Part shown: piece after piece, positions 34,155-43,870 of the stretch | Numbering within the stretch: position 1 is the first letter of the stretch | Layout: the number at the start of each line of letters is the position of its first letter | Source of the DNA: Paracoccaceae bacterium | Lineage (GTDB): Bacteria > Pseudomonadota > Alphaproteobacteria > Rhodobacterales > Rhodobacteraceae | Direction of reading: 5' to 3' | DNA: 64,000 nt | Assembly (NCBI GenBank): GCA_020425085.1 | Contig: JAGQRW010000007.1 | Location: forward strand, 186,001-250,000 | Translations under genes and position numbers: made by a program | The notes under the pieces: generated by a model | The model's input: only the letters and a program-made list of their open reading frames with translations | The model's database searches: none | Told to the model about the DNA's origin: nothing

Positions 34155-34618
34155 TGTCAGGTCAACAGCAGGCCGCTGCTGCAAAAATGCCGAGTTGATA
34201 GCCTCGAAATTCCAAGGTTAAAGGAGGATAAAAAAAGTGTATATATATTCCAAACCCTGATCCAGATTTCTAAAAATAAGGGAAACCATTTGCATTAATG
34301 GTGCTGCAAGAGAGAGAAAGTTTGAACTTTCTGATCCAATCGCTGGAGGATTGGGAAGTGTGTCTCAAGGCGGAGAAAAAGGAATAAACTTGCTTGTTCT
34401 CCCGTTTTCTTTGCAACGCGACCAAAGCTCCCCATTCAAAGTGAGTGGGGAGCGGTGTCAAACTTTGAATTGACCCGCACCTTAACAATGGACCGTCGGA
34501 AGCTGGAATTTTCGGCTTGTTTGAAGATGGCGGGCTGGTGACACAATCAGGACATCTCGAATGGCCAAAAAACTGCAACAAACCAGAGTAAGAAAAAAAT
34601 CGTGCAATCAGCATCGAA
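34155..34618. other. Non-coding stretch between IS remnant and truncated nuclease gene
   Basis: About 460 bases, visibly AT-richer than the neighbours, with no recognisable coding frame. The only structure I see is a perfect 8-bp hairpin (GCTCCCCA at 34427-34434 with TGGGGAGC at 34446-34453), without a T run, which might end transcription of the minus-strand gene at 34619. Confidence 0.4.
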
Positions 34619-35383
34619 TTACAGAAGTGAAATCTTCAATTTTTCGACTGTCGCACGCCATCCAGGCGTTACTGGTTTGCAAACGGTATTCTGGTTTCCG
34701 AACATCCCCACTTCTTGAATGGCTTGATCCTCTGGTAGCGTTTTTTCCCAATCGACCTGAACAAAGTACTCAGACTTCTCGGGATCATCTTCGAATTCTC
34801 GGTGATAGCCTGCTTGCAGCACTTCAAGGGCAGGAGGATCGCCGATCAGAAAGTCTTTGGCTGCTACACGGCTTCCTACAACACGTCCTACACCCACAAA
34901 GCCCTTTCCAGGGATTTTCGCCCAGATCCGGTCACCCTCACTTAGCATGCGTAACGAATTGCTGTACCACGTGCCTCCACCGCCACTGATAAAGCCGTAC
35001 TGCACCGCCTCTTTCCAACTTCGGGAAGGGCTTTCTCCGAAGCTGACATAGTATTCACCGTTCCACGGCTCTTTTTCCCCACGCTTTGCTGAGCTGGCCG
35101 CGTGTACCTGAACCTCACCCGGATCTATGAGCCAAGCTCGGCTCAAAAGTTGGCTTTCTGCGTGATCGAATACTTCGAAGAACAGAGCGTTGATGGCGAG
35201 CCCTCGATCGTTCAGATAATTTACAATGCGCTCGCTGCTCGCATCCAGGGTCGCGGCTACAATAACTACCTGATGAGTTTGGTTTATCGTCTCTTCGTCC
35301 AACGGCTGACCAAACCACTCGCGAAAATCTGCGGAAAGGCTCTCGCCTGTCAAAGCGGTTCTTCGTCGAATAGTTCGCATCAC
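34619..35383 (-). pseudogene. N-terminally truncated nuclease-family protein
   Basis: The 254-residue frame matches the middle and C-terminal parts of a family of putative restriction-type nucleases: HQVVIVAATLDASSERIVNYL, INALFFEVFDH, SRAWLIDPGEVQ, EPWNGEYYVSFGE and GFISGGGGTWYSNSLRMLSEGDRIWAKIPGKGFVGVGRV. The family normally has an N-terminal PD-(D/E)xK domain of 100 or more residues; that part is absent here, and the frame runs upstream only about six codons more before meeting the recombinase remnant. I therefore call it a truncated gene; expression of the remaining domain is possible but there is no clear ribosome binding site. Confidence 0.55.
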
Positions 35384-35391
35384 CAGTATAG

Positions 35392-35790
35392 AGAATTGGC
35401 GCCCTGTTTAAGAAAGAGCTGGTTCGTCAGATGAAAGCGATTGAAAAGCAAATTGAGGCTCTGTTGGAGCGCGTCGTTGATGCCTCCAGTTCGGTATTGG
35501 TCAAGGCTTACGAGGAACGCATCACCAAACTGGAACGTGAGAAGCTTGTTTTGGTCGAGAGAGGTGAAAATTGGGCGCCGCCGAAAGGCAAATGCGAAGA
35601 ATGTATCGAACTCGCCCTAAATTTCCTCTCAACTCCCTGTAAAATATATGAAAATGGGGGCCATGCTGAGCGTAATCTTGTTGCCAAACTCGCTTTCGCC
35701 AAGCCTGTTCGTTACAGCCGAAAAGAGGGGTATCGAACTCCGGAAATTTCTTTTCCCTTCAAGGTCTTGAGGGATGTATCCGACGGGCAT
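35392..35790 (+). pseudogene. Serine recombinase, C-terminal remnant
   Basis: The frame reads RIGALFKKELVRQMKAIEKQ, then IEALLERVVDASSSVLVKAYEERITKLEREK and later NLVAKLAFAKPVRYSRKEGYRTPEISFPFKVL. This is the coiled-coil and tail of large serine recombinases common in Rhodobacterales. The catalytic N-terminal domain, DNA-invertase motif and zinc domain are missing; a stop in frame closes the sequence just upstream. The open frame continues by chance through the neighbouring tRNA-Thr. The remnant ends right beside that tRNA, probably marking an old integration site. Confidence 0.6.
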
Positions 35791-35797
35791 GAAGAAA

Positions 35798-35872
<75 letters not shown>

Positions 35873-36113
35873 GTCGTCAGGTGCAGCGTGCTTTTAGCCT
35901 AATTGCGCACGGACGCAACCGGTTTTTGTCGGAAATACCACCAGAGTGTTGTTGCAGGGGCTGACGGGGCGGATCGTGTTTGATTGCGAAGACAATTTGT
36001 CTTCATCCGGCCCTGCCAAGGTTGATAATGAACGCAAAAGCGGCGTTGGTTTCGTTGTTGCAAATGCCAAACGGCAATCTGGACGCCCCCAAGCGGTTGC
36101 GATAGGAAGGGGC

Positions 36114-36284
36114 ATGGCATCCAGACACCGATCAGATACATCCGAGGGTGAAAGCCCCAAGGCAAAGGAAGCAACCGCGCGCAAGGCGCGTCTGAAACTT
36201 GCCTTGCGTGAAAATCTGAAACGGCGCAAGGGTCAGACCCGGCCTCGCCTTGATGGCGATGCGGCCAAACAATCACAAGAATAA
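36114..36284 (+). CDS. Small basic protein upstream of murA
   Basis: A 56-residue frame from ATG 36114 has AGGAAGG upstream. Its second half ([26 protein letters not shown]) is strongly basic and helical and resembles small uncharacterised proteins that I recall being encoded just before murA in Rhodobacterales. Function unknown. It ends 16 bases before the murA ATG, so cotranscription is likely. The frame is open further upstream but that part shows no conservation signal I recognise. Confidence 0.55.
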   Translation: MASRHRSDTSEGESPKAKEATARKARLKLALRENLKRRKGQTRPRLDGDAAKQSQE

Positions 36285-36300
36285 TGACAGGGACAGGCGC

Positions 36301-37572
36301 ATGGATTCAATTATCGTTGAGGGCGGGCGGGAACTTGGCGGCAGCATTCCGATCGCCGGGGCCAAGAATGCCTGTCTGACACTGATGCCAGCGACCTTGC
36401 TCACCAATGAACCGGTTACGCTGACCAATGCGCCGCGTCTGTCGGACATTCGCACCATGCGCACATTGCTGGAATCGCTCGGGGTCGAGGCGGCCAGTCT
36501 GCAGGATGGGCAGGTGCAGGTGCTCAGCACCCGGGAAATTGGCAATCACCGGGCGGATTACGACATCGTGCGCAAGATGCGCGCCTCGATCCTGGTGCTG
36601 GGGCCGATGTTGGCGCGGGACGGTCATGCAGTGGTTTCGCTGCCGGGGGGGTGCGCCATCGGTGCGCGGCCGGTTGATCTGCACCTGAAGGGGCTGGAGG
36701 CATTGGGGGCCAAGCTCGAACTCAGCGAAGGTTATGTGCATGCTTCTGCACCCACGGGTTTGAAGGGGAGCGTGTTTGAATTTCCGTTTGTCTCGGTCGG
36801 AGCAACGGAAAACATCCTGATGGCCGCCACCCTTGCCAAGGGCACAACGGTTCTGAAAAACGCCGCGCGCGAGCCGGAAATCGTTGATCTGGCCACCTGT
36901 CTTATCGCAATGGGGGCGCATATCGACGGTGCCGGAACCTCGACCATCACCGTTGAAGGCGTTGACCGATTGCACGGAGCGACCCATCCGGTGGTGACAG
37001 ACCGGATCGAACTCGGCACCTATATGCTGGCCCCGGCCATTGCCGGCGGTTCGGTCGAATTGCTGGGCGGGCGGCTTGATCTGGTAGAGGCTTTCGCCGC
37101 CAAGCTGAATGAAACCGGGATCGAGGTTGAAGAAACCGCCAACGGCCTGAGGGTCAGCCGCAAGAATGGTCGGGTCAATGCTGTCAATGTGATAACCGCG
37201 CCGCATCCCGGATTTCCAACCGATTTGCAGGCGCAGATGATGGCGCTGCTGTGTACCGCCAACGGCACTTCGGTGCTGGAGGAGCGGATTTTTGAAAACC
37301 GCTTCATGCACGCGCCCGAGCTGATGCGCATGGGGGCCAGAATCGACGTTCACGGTGGTACTGCCACGGTGACGGGGGTTGAACGGCTAAAGGGGGCGCC
37401 AGTGATGGCGACCGATCTCAGGGCGTCGGTGTCGTTGATCCTTGCCGGTCTTGGGGCCGAGGGGGAAACCGTGGTCAACCGGGTCTATCATCTTGATCGT
37501 GGCTATGAACGGGTCGAGGAAAAATTGCGCGCCTGTGGCGCAGATATCAAACGGGTCAAAGCAGATGGTTGA
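36301..37572 (+). CDS. murA: UDP-N-acetylglucosamine 1-carboxyvinyltransferase
   Basis: The 423-residue enzyme catalyses the first committed step of peptidoglycan synthesis, adding enolpyruvate from PEP to UDP-GlcNAc. Lys22-Asn23 in GAKNACL and the active-site loop with Cys118 ([15 protein letters not shown]) correspond to the Lys22/Asn23 and Cys115 of the E. coli enzyme; Cys rather than Asp implies fosfomycin sensitivity of the target. ATG 36301 is used since MDSIIVEGG is the family start; an upstream in-frame ATG adds 17 unrelated residues. Its stop overlaps the next gene's ATG. Confidence 0.95.
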   Translation: MDSIIVEGGRELGGSIPIAGAKNACLTLMPATLLTNEPVTLTNAPRLSDIRTMRTLLESLGVEAASLQDGQVQVLSTREIGNHRADYDIVRKMRASILVLGPMLARDGHAVVSLPGGCAIGARPVDLHLKGLEALGAKLELSEGYVHASAPTGLKGSVFEFPFVSVGATENILMAATLAKGTTVLKNAAREPEIVDLATCLIAMGAHIDGAGTSTITVEGVDRLHGATHPVVTDRIELGTYMLAPAIAGGSVELLGGRLDLVEAFAAKLNETGIEVEETANGLRVSRKNGRVNAVNVITAPHPGFPTDLQAQMMALLCTANGTSVLEERIFENRFMHAPELMRMGARIDVHGGTATVTGVERLKGAPVMATDLRASVSLILAGLGAEGETVVNRVYHLDRGYERVEEKLRACGADIKRVKADG

Positions 37573-38044
37573 GGATGCAAGGTTCGAAGACGGCGGCGAT
37601 TCGCCGCTCAGGTTGTTGGCGATGGATGCCGATGATCTGAACGTAATTTCCGCGTTGGTGCAGGATGCGGTTTTTCCGGCTGCTGAAATGTCATGGCAAT
37701 CTGCCAGGCGCCGGTTTGCCTTGTTGCTGAACCGGTTTCGCTGGGAAGACCGGGATGCCGCACAAACCCAGCACCGACGGTATGAGCGCGTACAGTCGAT
37801 GTTGTTGGTCGGCGGCGTTCTGAAAGTCGCCTCATCCGGCATCGACCGGCGCGACAAGGAGGTCATCCTGTCGCTGCTTTCGCTGGAATTCACGCCTGCT
37901 GAGGATGGCGCCGGCCGGCTGGACCTGATCCTGGCAGGCGATGGCGTGATCGCGCTGGAGGTTGAGGCGCTTGAGGTTTCCCTGAAAGACGTGACCCGCC
38001 CGTATGGCGCGCCATCCAAGCAGGTGCCGAACCACCCTGAATAG
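37565..38044 (+). CDS. DUF2948 family protein
   Basis: The 159-residue protein begins [42 protein letters not shown] and continues with a compact alpha/beta sequence ([33 protein letters not shown]), matching DUF2948, a family confined to alphaproteobacteria and found between murA and hisD. Function unknown. The ATG at 37565 overlaps the murA stop (translational coupling). Confidence 0.85.
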   Translation: MVEDARFEDGGDSPLRLLAMDADDLNVISALVQDAVFPAAEMSWQSARRRFALLLNRFRWEDRDAAQTQHRRYERVQSMLLVGGVLKVASSGIDRRDKEVILSLLSLEFTPAEDGAGRLDLILAGDGVIALEVEALEVSLKDVTRPYGAPSKQVPNHPE

Positions 38045-38135
38045 GCAAGCGGTGCCACGCCCCGCCAGACTCCTTGCATCATCCGGTCTTGAGGTGACGT
38101 AAAACTGCGGCTATTGCTGCGCCGAGGAGTACGAG

Positions 38136-39449
38136 ATGCCGCAGTTCCTGACCACCACCGCCCCGGATTTTGAAACCCGGTTCAGCGCCTTGTTGACCGC
38201 AAAACGTGAAGATAGCCCGGATGTTGACGCTGCGGTGGCCGACATCATTGCAGATGTCAGAAGTCGCGGCGATCAGGCGCTGATCGAGTTGACGCAGAAA
38301 TTCGATCATTTCACCCTTTCTCCCGCTGAATTCGCCTTTTCCAAGGACGAGATCGACGCCGAAATTGCCAGGGTTCCTGTTGCAGAGGCAAAGGCGCTGG
38401 AACTGGCTGCGGAACGTATTCGCGCATATCATTTGCGCCAGCGTCCTGATGATGCGCTTTGGCAGGATGATGTCGGTGCAACCCTTGGCTGGCGCTGGTC
38501 TGCGGTGACGTCTGCCGGGCTCTATGTGCCGGGGGGGCTGGCGTCTTATCCTTCGTCGGTGTTGATGAACGCAATACCGGCGGCGGTGGCCGGAGTTGAA
38601 CATCTGGTGATTGCGGCGCCGACACCGAATGGCCGGGTGAACCCGCTGGTTTTGCTGGCGGCGCGGCTGGCCGGGGTGGAAACGGTTTACCGAATTGGCG
38701 GTGCACAGGCGATCGCCGCTCTTGCCTATGGCACTGAAACCATTGCTTCGGTGGACAAGATCACCGGCCCCGGCAATGCCTATGTTGCAGCGGCCAAGCG
38801 CCGGGTGTTTGGCAAGGTCGGCATCGACATGATCGCCGGGCCCTCGGAAATCCTGGTGATTGCCGATGCTGACAACGACCCCGATTGGATCGCGGTTGAT
38901 TTGCTAAGTCAGGCGGAACATGATGAAAGTGCGCAGTCGATCCTGATCACCGATGACCTGAATTTTGCCACCCTTGTTGCCAGGGCCGTCGAAAAGCGGC
39001 TTGAAACGCTGGACAGGCGGGCGATTGCCGCCAAAAGCTGGCGGGATTTCGGGGCGGTGATATGTGCCGCCGACCTTTCAGAGGCAGCCGAACTTGCCAA
39101 CCGCATTGCGCCGGAGCATCTGGAGATCTGTGTTTCAAAGCCTGATGCGCTGGCGGAACAGATCAAGCATGCGGGAGCAATCTTTCTGGGTGCTTTCACC
39201 CCCGAGGCAATCGGAGATTACGTGGGCGGGCCGAACCATGTGCTGCCGACATCGCGCTCGGCGCGGTTTTCATCCGGTCTGTCGGTGCTGGATTTCATGA
39301 AACGAACCACCATCAGCCGCATCAGCCCGGCGGCATTGGCGGCGATTGGCCCGGCGGCGGAAACACTGGCGCTGTCCGAGGGGCTGGAAGCGCACGCATT
39401 GTCGGTTCGTTTGCGGCTGGAACAGTTGAATGAGGTTGCCGATGACTGA
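38136..39449 (+). CDS. hisD: Histidinol dehydrogenase
   Basis: The 437-residue enzyme oxidises L-histidinol to L-histidine with two NAD+. Family signatures are YVPGGLASYPSSVLMNAIPA, VYRIGGAQAIAALAYGTETI, KITGPGNAYVAAAKR, DMIAGPSEILVIAD and the zinc/active-site stretch LSQAEHDESAQS; the late GPNHVLPTSRSARFSSGLSV completes the substrate site. The length is normal. A GAGGAG site precedes the ATG, and the end overlaps the UPF0262 gene. Its position after murA, away from other his genes, is usual in Rhodobacterales. Confidence 0.95.
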   Translation: MPQFLTTTAPDFETRFSALLTAKREDSPDVDAAVADIIADVRSRGDQALIELTQKFDHFTLSPAEFAFSKDEIDAEIARVPVAEAKALELAAERIRAYHLRQRPDDALWQDDVGATLGWRWSAVTSAGLYVPGGLASYPSSVLMNAIPAAVAGVEHLVIAAPTPNGRVNPLVLLAARLAGVETVYRIGGAQAIAALAYGTETIASVDKITGPGNAYVAAAKRRVFGKVGIDMIAGPSEILVIADADNDPDWIAVDLLSQAEHDESAQSILITDDLNFATLVARAVEKRLETLDRRAIAAKSWRDFGAVICAADLSEAAELANRIAPEHLEICVSKPDALAEQIKHAGAIFLGAFTPEAIGDYVGGPNHVLPTSRSARFSSGLSVLDFMKRTTISRISPAALAAIGPAAETLALSEGLEAHALSVRLRLEQLNEVADD

Positions 39450-39933
39450 ACAAACCAACCGCCTCAGCCATATCGAGATCGACGAATCTGGCCTGCCGAT
39501 ACCAACCGCAGCGATTGATCAGGAACGCAAGGTGGCGGTTTATGATCTGCTGGAGGAAAATAGTTTCGGACTGCCCGAGGTCGATGGCCGCACGGCACCA
39601 AAAGGACCATATCATCTGTTGTTGGCGATCCGTGACAATCGGCTGGTGTTTGATATCACCACCGAAACCGGCAACAAGGTGGTGGAGTTTCACCTGAGCC
39701 TTGCGCCATTCCGGCAGGTGGTAAAGGACTATTTCCAGATCTGCGCCGCCTATTTCGATGCCGTAAAACGCCTGCCCCCCAGCCAGATTGAAGCGATCGA
39801 CATGGGGCGGCGCGGCATTCATGACGAAGGTTCGCGCGTGTTGCAGGAACGTCTGGATGGCAAGGTGGTGATCGACACCCAAACCGCGCGGCGCCTGTTC
39901 ACGCTGGTCTGCGTTCTGCATTTCAAAGGCTGA
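39442..39933 (+). CDS. UPF0262 family protein
   Basis: The 163-residue protein (MTEQTNRLSHIEIDESGLPI, then KGPYHLLLAIRDNRLVFDIT, LAPFRQVVKDYFQICAAYF and MGRRGIHDEGSRVLQERLDGK) matches UPF0262, an alphaproteobacterial family of unknown role. ATG 39442 overlaps the hisD stop and has GAGG upstream. Neighbourhood is constant in Rhodobacterales, which suggests a housekeeping part. Confidence 0.85.
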   Translation: MTEQTNRLSHIEIDESGLPIPTAAIDQERKVAVYDLLEENSFGLPEVDGRTAPKGPYHLLLAIRDNRLVFDITTETGNKVVEFHLSLAPFRQVVKDYFQICAAYFDAVKRLPPSQIEAIDMGRRGIHDEGSRVLQERLDGKVVIDTQTARRLFTLVCVLHFKG

Positions 39934-39940
39934 CGCAGCG

Positions 39941-40387
39941 GTGGCAGACAACAAAAACCTTCCCGGATCGGTGTTGTTTTGCTGTGACTACAACGCCGTT
40001 CGTTCGCCCATGGCCGAAGGGCTGATGAAAAAACATGTGGGCCAGGCGGTTTATGTGCAATCGGCAGGGGTCAAGAACGATCTGGAAATCGACGGCTTTG
40101 CCATCACGGTCTGCCGCGAAATGGGGGTAGAACTGGAACGTCACCGGGTCCGCACCATTGATGAGATGATCGAATGGGGCGATGATCTGGAAAGCTATGA
40201 TCTGGTGATCGCACTTTCGCCCGCCTCACAGCGCCGGGCACTTGAATTCACCCGTTTCGCCTCTATCGAGGTGGAATACTGGCCGATCATCGACCCGACC
40301 GGGCTTGGCGACACCCGCGAAGCGAAACTGGCTGCCTACCGGCAGGCGCGCGACCAGATCTGGGCGCATATTCAAGAGCGGTTTTGA
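39941..40387 (+). CDS. Low-molecular-weight protein tyrosine phosphatase family protein
   Basis: The 148-residue protein has the P-loop C-x5-R-S at residues 15-22 (CDYNAVRS), with SPMAEGLMKKH after it, and the conserved general-acid region IIDPTGLGDTREA, placing it in the LMW-PTP/arsenate-reductase-like family. The start codon is GTG at 39941, seven bases after the UPF0262 stop. Substrate unknown; conserved location beside hisD, infA and maf suggests a general cell-physiology role. Confidence 0.85.
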   Translation: MADNKNLPGSVLFCCDYNAVRSPMAEGLMKKHVGQAVYVQSAGVKNDLEIDGFAITVCREMGVELERHRVRTIDEMIEWGDDLESYDLVIALSPASQRRALEFTRFASIEVEYWPIIDPTGLGDTREAKLAAYRQARDQIWAHIQERF

Positions 40388-40444
40388 TTGCGGTCGCCGC
40401 TGTGCTAGGCTTGGCGCGCTTCATTCCAGACAGGGATCACCCTC

Positions 40445-41341
40445 ATGAAAATCCTCAGGACCGATGAAAGCCGCTTTGCCGACCTGCCGGATTTTCCATG
40501 GTTGCCCAACTATGTCGAGGATCTGCCGGGTTATGACAAGTTGCGAATCCACTATGTCGATGAGGGGGCGGGCAACCCGGATCAGCCGGTATTCCTGTGC
40601 CTGCATGGCGAACCGACCTGGAGCTATCTGTTCCGGCGCATGATCCCCGAATTCCTGAAGGCGGGTGGAAGGGTAATCGCGCCCGATCTGCCGGGTTTCG
40701 GTCGCTCGGACAAACCGGTTGATGATGCGATCTATGGCTTTCATTTTCATCGTAATCTGCTGGTCGAGCTGATCCGGCGGCTGGATCTGGAAAACATTAC
40801 ACTGGTGGTGCAGGACTGGGGTGGTTTGCTGGGCCTGACATTGCCACCGGACATGCCCGAGAGATTTGATCGGCTGATCATCATGAACACGGTTCTGGCG
40901 ACTGGACAGCCCGCGGGCCAAGGATTTGCCCAGTGGCGCGACTATGTTGCCGCCAACCCCGATCTTGCGGTCGGCAAGCTGATGCACCGTTCCTGCCCAC
41001 ATCTGCGCCCGGCCGAGGTTGCCGCCTATGACGCGCCCTTTCCCGACCGGGATTACAAGGCGGGGGTCAGGCGGTTTCCCGCCATGGTGATGACCGATCC
41101 CGCTATGGAAGGGGTCAAAACCAGCAAACGCGCGCTGGAATTCTGGCGTAACGACTGGCACGGAAAAACCTTTATGGCGGTGGGCGCGCTTGATCCGGTT
41201 CTGGGTGAAGGCATCATGCGTTACATGCAGAAAAACATCAAAGGCTGTCCCGAACCGCTGATCCTGCCGCATGTCGGTCATTTCGTTCAGGAATGGGGTG
41301 ACACGGTTGCCAAGGCGGCGTTGACGCATTTTGATGACTGA
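40445..41341 (+). CDS. Haloalkane dehalogenase, subfamily I type
   Basis: The 298-residue alpha/beta hydrolase shows the haloalkane dehalogenase I pentad: nucleophile Asp124 and halide-binding Trp125 (VVQDWGGLLGL), Glu56 after His54 in HGEPTWSYL, acid Asp250 (GALDPVLG) and base His279 (HVGHFVQEWG); a second Trp (164, GFAQWRDY) is near where the cap-domain Trp175 of DhlA lies. Asp124, Trp125 and Glu56 coincide even in numbering with DhlA of Xanthobacter. It would hydrolyse a terminal halogenated alkane to alcohol and halide, though many marine homologues have unknown natural substrates. It is inserted between the phosphatase and infA genes. Confidence 0.85.
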   Translation: MKILRTDESRFADLPDFPWLPNYVEDLPGYDKLRIHYVDEGAGNPDQPVFLCLHGEPTWSYLFRRMIPEFLKAGGRVIAPDLPGFGRSDKPVDDAIYGFHFHRNLLVELIRRLDLENITLVVQDWGGLLGLTLPPDMPERFDRLIIMNTVLATGQPAGQGFAQWRDYVAANPDLAVGKLMHRSCPHLRPAEVAAYDAPFPDRDYKAGVRRFPAMVMTDPAMEGVKTSKRALEFWRNDWHGKTFMAVGALDPVLGEGIMRYMQKNIKGCPEPLILPHVGHFVQEWGDTVAKAALTHFDD

Positions 41342-41452
41342 ATGGCCGCTTGAGGCGCAATTCCGTATTACATCTTGATATTTCACAAAAACAGGCTCAT
41401 TTAGTCCACGCGCGGCGGCAAAGTCGCGCAAACCAGAAAACTCGGAGTAAAC

Positions 41453-41671
41453 ATGGCCAAGGAAGAACTGCTCGAATTTCCAGGTGTCGTGGTCGAGCTT
41501 TTGCCGAATGCGACATTTCGGGTAGAGCTTGAAAACGGCCATGAAATCATCGCCCATACCGCAGGCAAGATGCGCAAGAACCGTATCCGCGTGCTGGCCG
41601 GCGACAAGGTACAGGTCGAAATGACCCCCTATGATTTGACCAAGGGTCGGATCAACTATCGCTACAAGTAA
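41453..41671 (+). CDS. infA: Translation initiation factor IF-1
   Basis: The 72-residue OB-fold protein ([39 protein letters not shown], ending [12 protein letters not shown]) is a canonical bacterial IF-1 that binds the ribosomal A site during initiation. Length and sequence are standard. CGGAG lies shortly before the ATG; maf begins 8 bases after the stop. Confidence 0.97.
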   Translation: MAKEELLEFPGVVVELLPNATFRVELENGHEIIAHTAGKMRKNRIRVLAGDKVQVEMTPYDLTKGRINYRYK

Positions 41672-41679
41672 GCGAAGCA

Positions 41680-42252
41680 TTGCGTTTCGTTCTGGGCTCC
41701 GCCTCGCCACGTCGGCGTGAATTGCTGATGCAGATCGGCATCGTGCCCGACGAAATCCGCGCCCCTGACATCAACGAAGACCCGATCGCTGGCGAACTTC
41801 CGCGCGCTTATTGCATTCGTATCGCCCGCGAAAAGGCCGAGGCGATGAGCGTCGCCGCGGGCGAACTGGTGCTTTGCGCCGATACCACCGTTTCTGTCGG
41901 GCGGCGAATTCTGGGCAAGCCAGTCGATGCGGCCGATGCCGTTCGGATGCTGCTTTTGCTGGCCGGGCGTCGCCACAAGGTAATCACTGCCGTTGCCGTC
42001 AAAACCGCCCGGGGTTTATGGCAGCGAGATGTAACAACCACCGTTCAGTTGAAACGTCTTTCGGATGAAGAACTGTCTGCCTATATCCGTTCAGATGAGT
42101 GGCAGGGCAAGGCAGGTGCCTATGCCATTCAGGGCCGTGCTGCTGCATTTGTACCTTGGATCAGTGGCTCTTTCAGCGGCGTGGTTGGCCTGCCATTGGC
42201 GGAAACCGCGCAATTACTACAAAGTGCTGGCTACAAGGGGGGCAGGGAATGA
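41680..42252 (+). CDS. maf: Maf family nucleoside-triphosphate pyrophosphatase
   Basis: The 190-residue protein has the Maf P-loop-like [10 protein letters not shown] at residues 7-16, the Asp-containing [17 protein letters not shown] and the late [11 protein letters not shown] motif. Maf proteins hydrolyse dTTP/UTP or modified nucleotides and act in housecleaning. Only TTG at 41680 allows the full conserved N-terminus ([12 protein letters not shown] as read with Met); no ATG fits. It overlaps the RNase gene start by ATGA. Confidence 0.9.
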   Translation: MRFVLGSASPRRRELLMQIGIVPDEIRAPDINEDPIAGELPRAYCIRIAREKAEAMSVAAGELVLCADTTVSVGRRILGKPVDAADAVRMLLLLAGRRHKVITAVAVKTARGLWQRDVTTTVQLKRLSDEELSAYIRSDEWQGKAGAYAIQGRAAAFVPWISGSFSGVVGLPLAETAQLLQSAGYKGGRE

Positions 42253-43298
42253 AGGGGCGGATCGCCGTTATCGACCGGTTCCGGGGCCGTATGGCGGCAG
42301 CACTGATTGCCGATGGCCAGCTAGAGGATTTCCTGATTGATCCGGTCGATGTTTTGGCCCCGCATCCCGGCGCAATCTATCGCGCCATCGCCGATCGCCC
42401 GATCAAGGGGCAAAATGGTTTGATGCTGAAACTCGGCGACGGTCAGACCGGTTTTCTGAGGCAGGCCAAGGGGGTGCAACCGGGGCAGGGGATGCTGGTG
42501 CAGGTTGCCAGCCAGACCGAACCCGGCAAGGCGGCACCGGTCACCACGCGGCTGCTGTTCAAGGGGCGATACGCCATCGTTACCCCCGAAGCGCGCGGAC
42601 TGAACATCGCCCGCTCGATCCGCGACGATGAAGAACGGGTGCGGCTGGCGGATATCGCAACCGAAGCGATGGCAGGTGCCGATGAGGGCATCGGCCTGAT
42701 TCTGAGGACCGCAGCAGCAGGAACGGACGAATCGGCCATCGCCGGTGAAATTGCGGAACTGCTGGAAATATGCAGCGGCGTTATGACCGCGGTCGGCGAT
42801 TACAACCCGGTACTTTTGCTTGCCGCGCCCTCTGCCGACTATCTGGCCTGGCGCGACTGGACCAACCCCGACCCCGAACAGGTTTTCGAAGGCGAAGGCA
42901 CCTTTGCCGATCATGGTGTTCTTGAAATGCTGGACGCGCTTTCATCACCACTGGTGCAACTGACCGGCCAGGCCTCGATGTTCATCGAGCCGACGCGTGC
43001 GTTGGTGGCGGTGGATGTAAATACCGGCGCCGACTTTTCACTGGCTGCCGGGTTAAAGGCCAATCTGGCAGCGGCGCGTGACTTGCCAAGGCAGCTGAGG
43101 TTGAGGGGGCTTGGCGGGCAGATCACGGTCGATTTCGCACCGATGGGCAAGAAAGATCGAAAGACGCTGGAACAGGTACTGAAACGCGCCCTGAAATCCG
43201 ACGGGGTCGAGACCATCGTCGTCGGCTGGACACCGCTTGGCCATCTGGAATTGCAGCGCAAACGCGAACGCCTGCCAATGGCGGAATTGCTGGCTTAA
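42249..43298 (+). CDS. Ribonuclease E/G family protein (short form)
   Basis: The 349-residue protein has the RNase E/G catalytic hallmark [13 protein letters not shown] (metal-binding Asp) and the RNase H-like and DNase-like segments before and after ([16 protein letters not shown]). It is shorter than RNase G and lacks the C-terminal Zn-link/small domain and the scaffold of RNase E. In Rhodobacterales this gene sits between maf and yacG and probably acts in rRNA or mRNA maturation; a separate RNase E is expected elsewhere. ATG 42249 overlaps the maf stop. Confidence 0.85.
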   Translation: MKGRIAVIDRFRGRMAAALIADGQLEDFLIDPVDVLAPHPGAIYRAIADRPIKGQNGLMLKLGDGQTGFLRQAKGVQPGQGMLVQVASQTEPGKAAPVTTRLLFKGRYAIVTPEARGLNIARSIRDDEERVRLADIATEAMAGADEGIGLILRTAAAGTDESAIAGEIAELLEICSGVMTAVGDYNPVLLLAAPSADYLAWRDWTNPDPEQVFEGEGTFADHGVLEMLDALSSPLVQLTGQASMFIEPTRALVAVDVNTGADFSLAAGLKANLAAARDLPRQLRLRGLGGQITVDFAPMGKKDRKTLEQVLKRALKSDGVETIVVGWTPLGHLELQRKRERLPMAELLA

Positions 43299-43408
43299 GG
43301 AATCTTGGTCAGCGGGCGGTTGATGCCGCGATATAGTGCCACTTGAACCAGGCGACATCCTGCGGCAGACTTGTGGCAAACAAGTCTGTTGGATTCTGAA
43401 AACCGCCG

Positions 43409-43603
43409 ATGAACTGCCCGATCTGCAATAAAAAGACCAAGGCCAGATACCGCCCTTTCTGTTCCAGCCGCTGCGCCGACCGGGATTTGGGCAACTGGTT
43501 CAACCAACGCTACACCGTGCCGTCAGAAGAACCGGTTGATATTGACGAGGATGCGGGCAAGGCAGAAAATCCGCAAGCAACCCGGCCCAACATGCTGCAT
43601 TGA
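43409..43603 (+). CDS. yacG: Zinc-binding DNA gyrase inhibitor YacG
   Basis: The 64-residue protein has the four Cys of YacG (CPIC at 3-6, FCSSRCADRDLGNWFNQRY at 18-35) that bind one zinc. YacG proteins bind GyrB and inhibit gyrase; they form a conserved pair with upstream RNase E/G genes in this order. The tail (SEEPVDIDEDAGKAENP) is disordered and acidic. Confidence 0.9.
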   Translation: MNCPICNKKTKARYRPFCSSRCADRDLGNWFNQRYTVPSEEPVDIDEDAGKAENPQATRPNMLH

Positions 43604-43705
43604 AACACTGGCAGCGGGACAATGGGATTTATTCGCAAAACCTACTGGACAGCACCACAAGGCTATCCTAAAACCGCGCGACCCAAGGCGACAAGCCTGA
43701 CCCGT

Positions 43706-43780
43706 GCCCGGGTAGCTCAGGGGTAGAGCAGTGGACTGAAAATCCTCGTGTCGGTGGTTCAATTCCGCCCCCGGGCACCA
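43706..43780 (+). tRNA. tRNA-Phe (anticodon GAA), integration target
   Basis: A 75-base gene with acceptor GCCCGGG / CCCGGGC, encoded CCA, anticodon GAA (loop in GGACTGAAAATCC) and T-loop GTTCAATTC. Its last 16 bases are part of the att repeat of the 4.4-kb element that follows; the element has restored an intact 3' end. Confidence 0.95.
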
Positions 43781-43781
43781 C
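43765..43781 (+). repeat. Left attachment repeat (attL)
   Basis: CCGCCCCCGGGCACCAC, the T-stem/acceptor end of tRNA-Phe plus one base. Identical to 48173-48189. Confidence 0.85.
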
Positions 43782-43804
43782 TACAAAATTTTGCAAATAT
43801 AAAT

Positions 43805-43862
43805 CAGATGCTTAGACTCCGATTTTGTCCCACTGGCGGACATATCGGAAAAAAGTGGGACA
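43805..43862. repeat. Left subterminal arm-type sites
   Basis: CAGATGCTTAG (43805-43815) recurs in inverted orientation at the right end (48141-48151). TGTCCCAC (43826-43833) and GTGGGACA (43855-43862) form inverted copies here and again at the right end. Symmetric placement inside both att sites suggests integrase or excisionase arm binding. Confidence 0.5.
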
Positions 43863-43870
43863 CTTTTGTC

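Noticed and set aside
36307-37353. 348-codon minus-strand frame inside murA
   Set aside because: Antisense shadow of a GC-rich conserved gene; His- and Arg-rich translation with no family resemblance.
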